A DNA stretch of 64,000 nt from Coniella vitis (lineage: Eukaryota > Ascomycota > Sordariomycetes > Diaporthales > Schizoparmaceae), in NCBI GenBank assembly GCA_011317545.1, contig WUJK01000010.1:620001-684000 (forward strand). Reading direction: 5' to 3'. Of the stretch, positions 60,505-64,000 are shown one piece after another (position 1 is the stretch's first letter; every line of letters starts with the position of its first letter). The notes under the pieces are model-generated. The model made no database searches. It saw nothing but the letters and a program-made list of their open reading frames with translations, and was not told the origin of the DNA. Made by a program: the position numbers and the translations under genes.

Positions 60505-63500
60505 ATGGCCTCCTCAGGCATGCTCACCAAGGTGCGCATCTTGCCGCCGCCACGATTCCGCTTCTTTCTTCGTGGGCAAAGTTCATCGTTAACAATGATG
60601 GTATAGTTTGAGAGCAAAAGCTCGCGCGCAAAAGGAATCGCCTTCCACCCCAAGCGGTAAGTTAGACCACCTGTCTTGTTGCATTACCGAATTGCGCATC
60701 GAAAACTGACCGCAGCCAAATACAGACCATGGATTCTGGTTTCTCTTCACTCCTCTACGATTCAACTATGGGATTGTATGTACAATACTGCCTCGGTATA
60801 ATGACACAATTGCAAGATGTCGCGAGTCTCGGATGGGTGACACAGCACCACTTGCGTGCGCGATTGACTACTTGCGCCGTTCGTCGTCACATGGGCATAT
60901 GCTAATCAAGATGCGCATTACAGACCGGATGGGAACACTGATCGATCGGCTCGAGGGTCACAGCGGACCCGTCCGAGGCGTCGACTTTCACAAGACACAA
61001 CCGCTGTTCGTCTCCGGTGGTGATGATTACAAGATCAAGGTTTGGTCGCTCACGACGAGACGGGAACTGTTCACACTCAATGGCCACTTGGACTATGTTC
61101 GAACCGTCTTCTTCCACCACGAGCTGCCGTGGATCATCTCTTCATCCGACGACCAGACCATAAGGATATGGAACTGGCAGAACCGATCGTTGATCTGCAC
61201 AATGACTGGCCACAACCACTATGTCATGTGCGCCAACTTCCACCCGACACAGGACTTGGTTGTCTCCGCATCCTTGGACCAGTCTGTTCGCGTATGGGAT
61301 ATCTCTGGCCTGAGGAAGAAGCACTCTGCGCCAACCTCTATGACTTTTGAAGAACAAGTAGCAAGGGGAAACCAGGCCCAAACAGACATGTTCGGCAACA
61401 CGGACGCTGTTGTCAAGTTTGTGTTGGAAGGTCACGATAGAGGTGTCAACTGGGTCGCTTTCCACCCCACCATGCCGCTGATAGTATCAGCTGGTGACGA
61501 CAGATTGGTCAAGCTATGGCGCATGAGCGAGACTAAGGCTTGGGAGGTTGACACATGTCGAGGACATTTTCAGAATGCAAACGGATGTCTCTTCCATCCG
61601 CACCAGGATCTCATCTTGTCGGCTGGTGAAGACAAGACCATTCGGGTGTGGGACCTGAACAAGAGGACCAGTGTGCAGAGCTTCAAGCGGGAAAATGACC
61701 GCTTCTGGGTGATTGCCGCTCATCCCGAGATCAACTTGTTTGCTGCCGGTCACGATAATGGTGTGATGGTCTTCAAGCTGGAACGAGAACGCCCGGCAAT
61801 GGCTGTGCACCAAAGCACCCTATTTTACATCAACAAGGAGAAGCATGTCAAGTCCTACGATTTCCAGAAGGGCACGGAAAGCCCAACACTTCTCTCCCTT
61901 AAGAAGGTGGGGCCAGCATGGGTTCCTCCGCGCACGCTGTCCTACAACCCCGCAGAACGTTCAGTCCTGGTGACTTCTTCCACGGATGGAGGCTCCTATG
62001 AACTAGTGAACTTGCCCCGAGACGGCTCGGGGGCAATTGAGCCAACAGAGTCGAAGCGTGGTCAAGGCAACTCTGCCATTTTTGTCGCTCGAAATCGATT
62101 TGCTGTTCTCAACACCGCTTCACAGACCATTGACATTAAGGACTTGTCCAACTCCACAACACGGTCATTCAAGCCCCCGACGGGAACTACGGACATCTAC
62201 TTTGGCGGCACCGGCAATCTGCTCATCATTACTCCCGCTGCTGTCCATCTTTACGATATTCAACAGAAGAAGAGCATTGCGGAATTGTCTGTCAGTGGCG
62301 TCAAGTACGTCGTTTGGTCGAACGATGGCCTTTACGCTGCTCTGTTAAGCAAACATAATGTCACGATTGTCACCAAGGCGTTGGAGCAGGTGAGCACTCT
62401 GCACGAGACTATCAGGATCAAGAGTGCCACTTGGGACGACGCCGGTGTTCTTCTGTACTCTACCCTCAACCACATCAAGTACACACTACTGAACGGCGAC
62501 AACGGCATTGTTCGGACTCTTGACACAACGGTCTACCTCACACGCGTGAAAGGCCGCAACGTATACTGCCTTGACCGTGCAGCAAAGCCCAAGGTTTTAC
62601 ACATCGACCCAACTGAGTACCGATTCAAGCTTTCCCTTGTCAAGAAGAACTATAGCGAAATGCTTGACATCATCCGCAACTCGAGTCTGGTTGGACAGTC
62701 TGTCATTTCCTATGTACAGAAGAAGGGTTATCCTGAGATTGCTCTACAATTCGTGCAGGACCCAACGACCCGTTTCGAACTTGCCTTGGAGTGCGGAAAC
62801 CTGGATGTGGCTGTAGAAATGGCCAAGGAGTTGGACAAGCAGGCCTTGTGGCTGAAGCTCGGTACTGAGGCCCTCTCACATGGCAACCACCAGGTCGTGG
62901 AGATGGCCTACCAGAAGCTCAAGCTGTTTGACAAGCTCTCCTTCCTTTACCTAGCTACCGGCGATCATGCCAAGCTTGCAAGGATGGCAAAGATTGCCGA
63001 GCACAGAGGGGACTTCACCGCTCAGTTTCAGAACGACCTGTACCTTGGCGAAAAGGACCGCGTGCAAATGTTCAAGGAGGTTGACTTGTACCCGTTGGCA
63101 TACATGACTGCCAAGTCTTATGGCCTGGAAGACGAGTGCCAGTCTATTCTAGAGGCTACTGGCTTGACTGAAGACCAGATTACCATGCCCAAGATTGGTG
63201 AGGCGCTCACCCCACCGAAACCAGTCGTGCCAACTTACAAGGCCAACTGGCCCACGAAGGCTACCTCGCAGTCTTTCTTTGAAAAGGCTCTCATGGGAGA
63301 AGTGGAAGGCCTGTCGTTGGAGGATGCGCCAGCAACTACGAATGGCTTTGGTGAAGATGCTGAGGACGACATTGCTGCCAAGAATGGCGTTCTGGCTGAA
63401 GACGATGGCGATGATGACGCTGCAGGATGGGACATGGGTGATGATATTGTGCCAGAGGCGGAAGCCGACTTTGTCAACGTTGAGAGCACAGATGCTGGTG

Positions 63501-64000
63501 GAGCTGGAAGCAGCGAAGCCGATCTATGGGCACGCAACTCGCCGCTGGCGGTGGACCACGTTGCTGGAGGGTCTTTCGAGAGCGCCATGAACCTCCTCAA
63601 CAGACAAGTCGGTGCGGTCAACTTTGCGCCGCTCAAGCCAAGGTTTTTGGAAGTGTATGAGGCATCCAAGACCTACTTGCCTGCATCTGCAGGATTGCCA
63701 CCACTAGTCAACTATGTGCGGCGGACTGTGGATGAACAGGATCTCAGACAGGTGCTACCAATCATTCCCCGAGATTTGGAGCACCTGGCCAGCAATGATC
63801 TCCAACAAGGTTATGACTCAATGAAGGCTAACAAGTTGGAGGACGGCCTTACCATCTTCAAGAACATCTTGCATGCGATACTGGTCAATGCCGTTTCCAG
63901 TGAGGGTGAGGTTGCAGAGGCCAAGAAGTTGATTGCTTCTGCGAGCGAGTACTCTGTTGCCATGAGCATCGAACTCGCAAGGAGAAAGCTTGGCGCCCCT
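60505..64000 (+). CDS. COP1: Coatomer alpha subunit (alpha-COP), 3' end beyond the window
   Basis: Exons 60505-60531, 60607-60656 and 60726-60775 are followed by a long exon from 60924 that is still open at the right edge, so 1068 residues are visible of about 1210 expected. Alpha-COP is part of the COPI coat that carries cargo from Golgi to ER. The micro-exons rebuild the N-terminus MASSGMLTKFESKSSRAKG, AFHPKRPWILVSLHSSTIQLWDYRMGTLIDR, which matches the family. Six WD repeats follow (residues about 10-320), several with WD-type ends such as IKVWSL and IRIWNW, then the alpha-solenoid (WD-associated) region from about 340 and an acidic linker near 860-910. The missing part is the C-terminal epsilon-COP-binding domain. 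An ATG-like frame start at 60911 gives a shortened N-terminus and is rejected. Confidence 0.95.

Noticed and set aside
60911..60925. In-frame ATG as alpha-COP start
   Set aside because: It would read through the CAG acceptor and lose the conserved N-terminus that the upstream micro-exons supply.
1..64000. tRNA, 5S rRNA and CRISPR arrays
   Set aside because: I looked for B-box (GGTTCRANNCC) and 5S-like words on both strands and for spaced repeats. Partial B-box matches fall inside coding sequence. A covariance-model scan would be needed to exclude weak cases.

Overview
This window is nuclear DNA of a filamentous ascomycete, most likely a sordariomycete and perhaps a member of the Hypocreales (the order is inferred from gene content and layout, not proven). 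Genes carry short introns of about 50-150 bases with GTAAGT/GTGAGT donors, and the proteins are recognisable fungal orthologues. Intergenic DNA is long and rich in homopolymers and microsatellites. I found 14 protein-coding genes. Exon junctions were set by hand from splice sites, reading frame and family alignment. I saw no rRNA, tRNA or CRISPR array.

Layout. 0.4-6.7 kb holds three minus-strand genes: a Cys-rich DUF3716-like protein, a secreted Asp-box (sialidase-fold) glycosidase, and the DNA primase small subunit PRI1. At 7.4-9.8 kb is a GH5 glucocerebrosidase/steryl-glucosidase (EGH1/EGCrP2 type), followed at 10.8-11.9 kb by a low-complexity nuclear-looking protein. 14.2-20.1 kb is a BCK1-type MAPKKK of the cell-wall-integrity pathway. 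21.0-22.1 kb is a DJ-1/PfpI protein, convergent with a four-TM membrane protein at 22.2-23.9 kb. A 5.6-kb gap packed with microsatellites follows. Then come the mitochondrial pyruvate carrier MPC1 (29.5-30.2 kb) and an RWD/DUF1115 protein (30.7-31.6 kb). After an AT-rich gap, 35.1-36.0 kb holds a small unknown gene whose reading frame is ambiguous.

37.8-39.5 kb is an MFS hexose transporter. A 9.3-kb stretch without a convincing gene follows, up to an S28 serine peptidase (48.8-50.5 kb). 50.7-53.1 kb is a DHA1 MFS exporter with a long acidic, His-rich tail. A 217-base GAAAAAAA array separates it from UGGT, the ER glycoprotein-folding sensor (54.9-59.5 kb). UGGT is divergent from alpha-COP of the COPI coat (60.5 kb to the right edge, 3' end cut off).

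The neighbours do not form a gene cluster. They are mostly core cell-biology genes (replication, sphingolipid/sterol glucoside turnover, cell-wall MAPK, mitochondrial pyruvate import, ER quality control, Golgi-ER traffic) mixed with transporters, secreted hydrolases and orphans. The strongest unexplained signals are a 9-base motif, TACATAGTA/TACTATGTA, found at least 22 times and always between genes, with half the copies in the 9.3-kb gap, and the frame switch in the 35-kb orphan gene.
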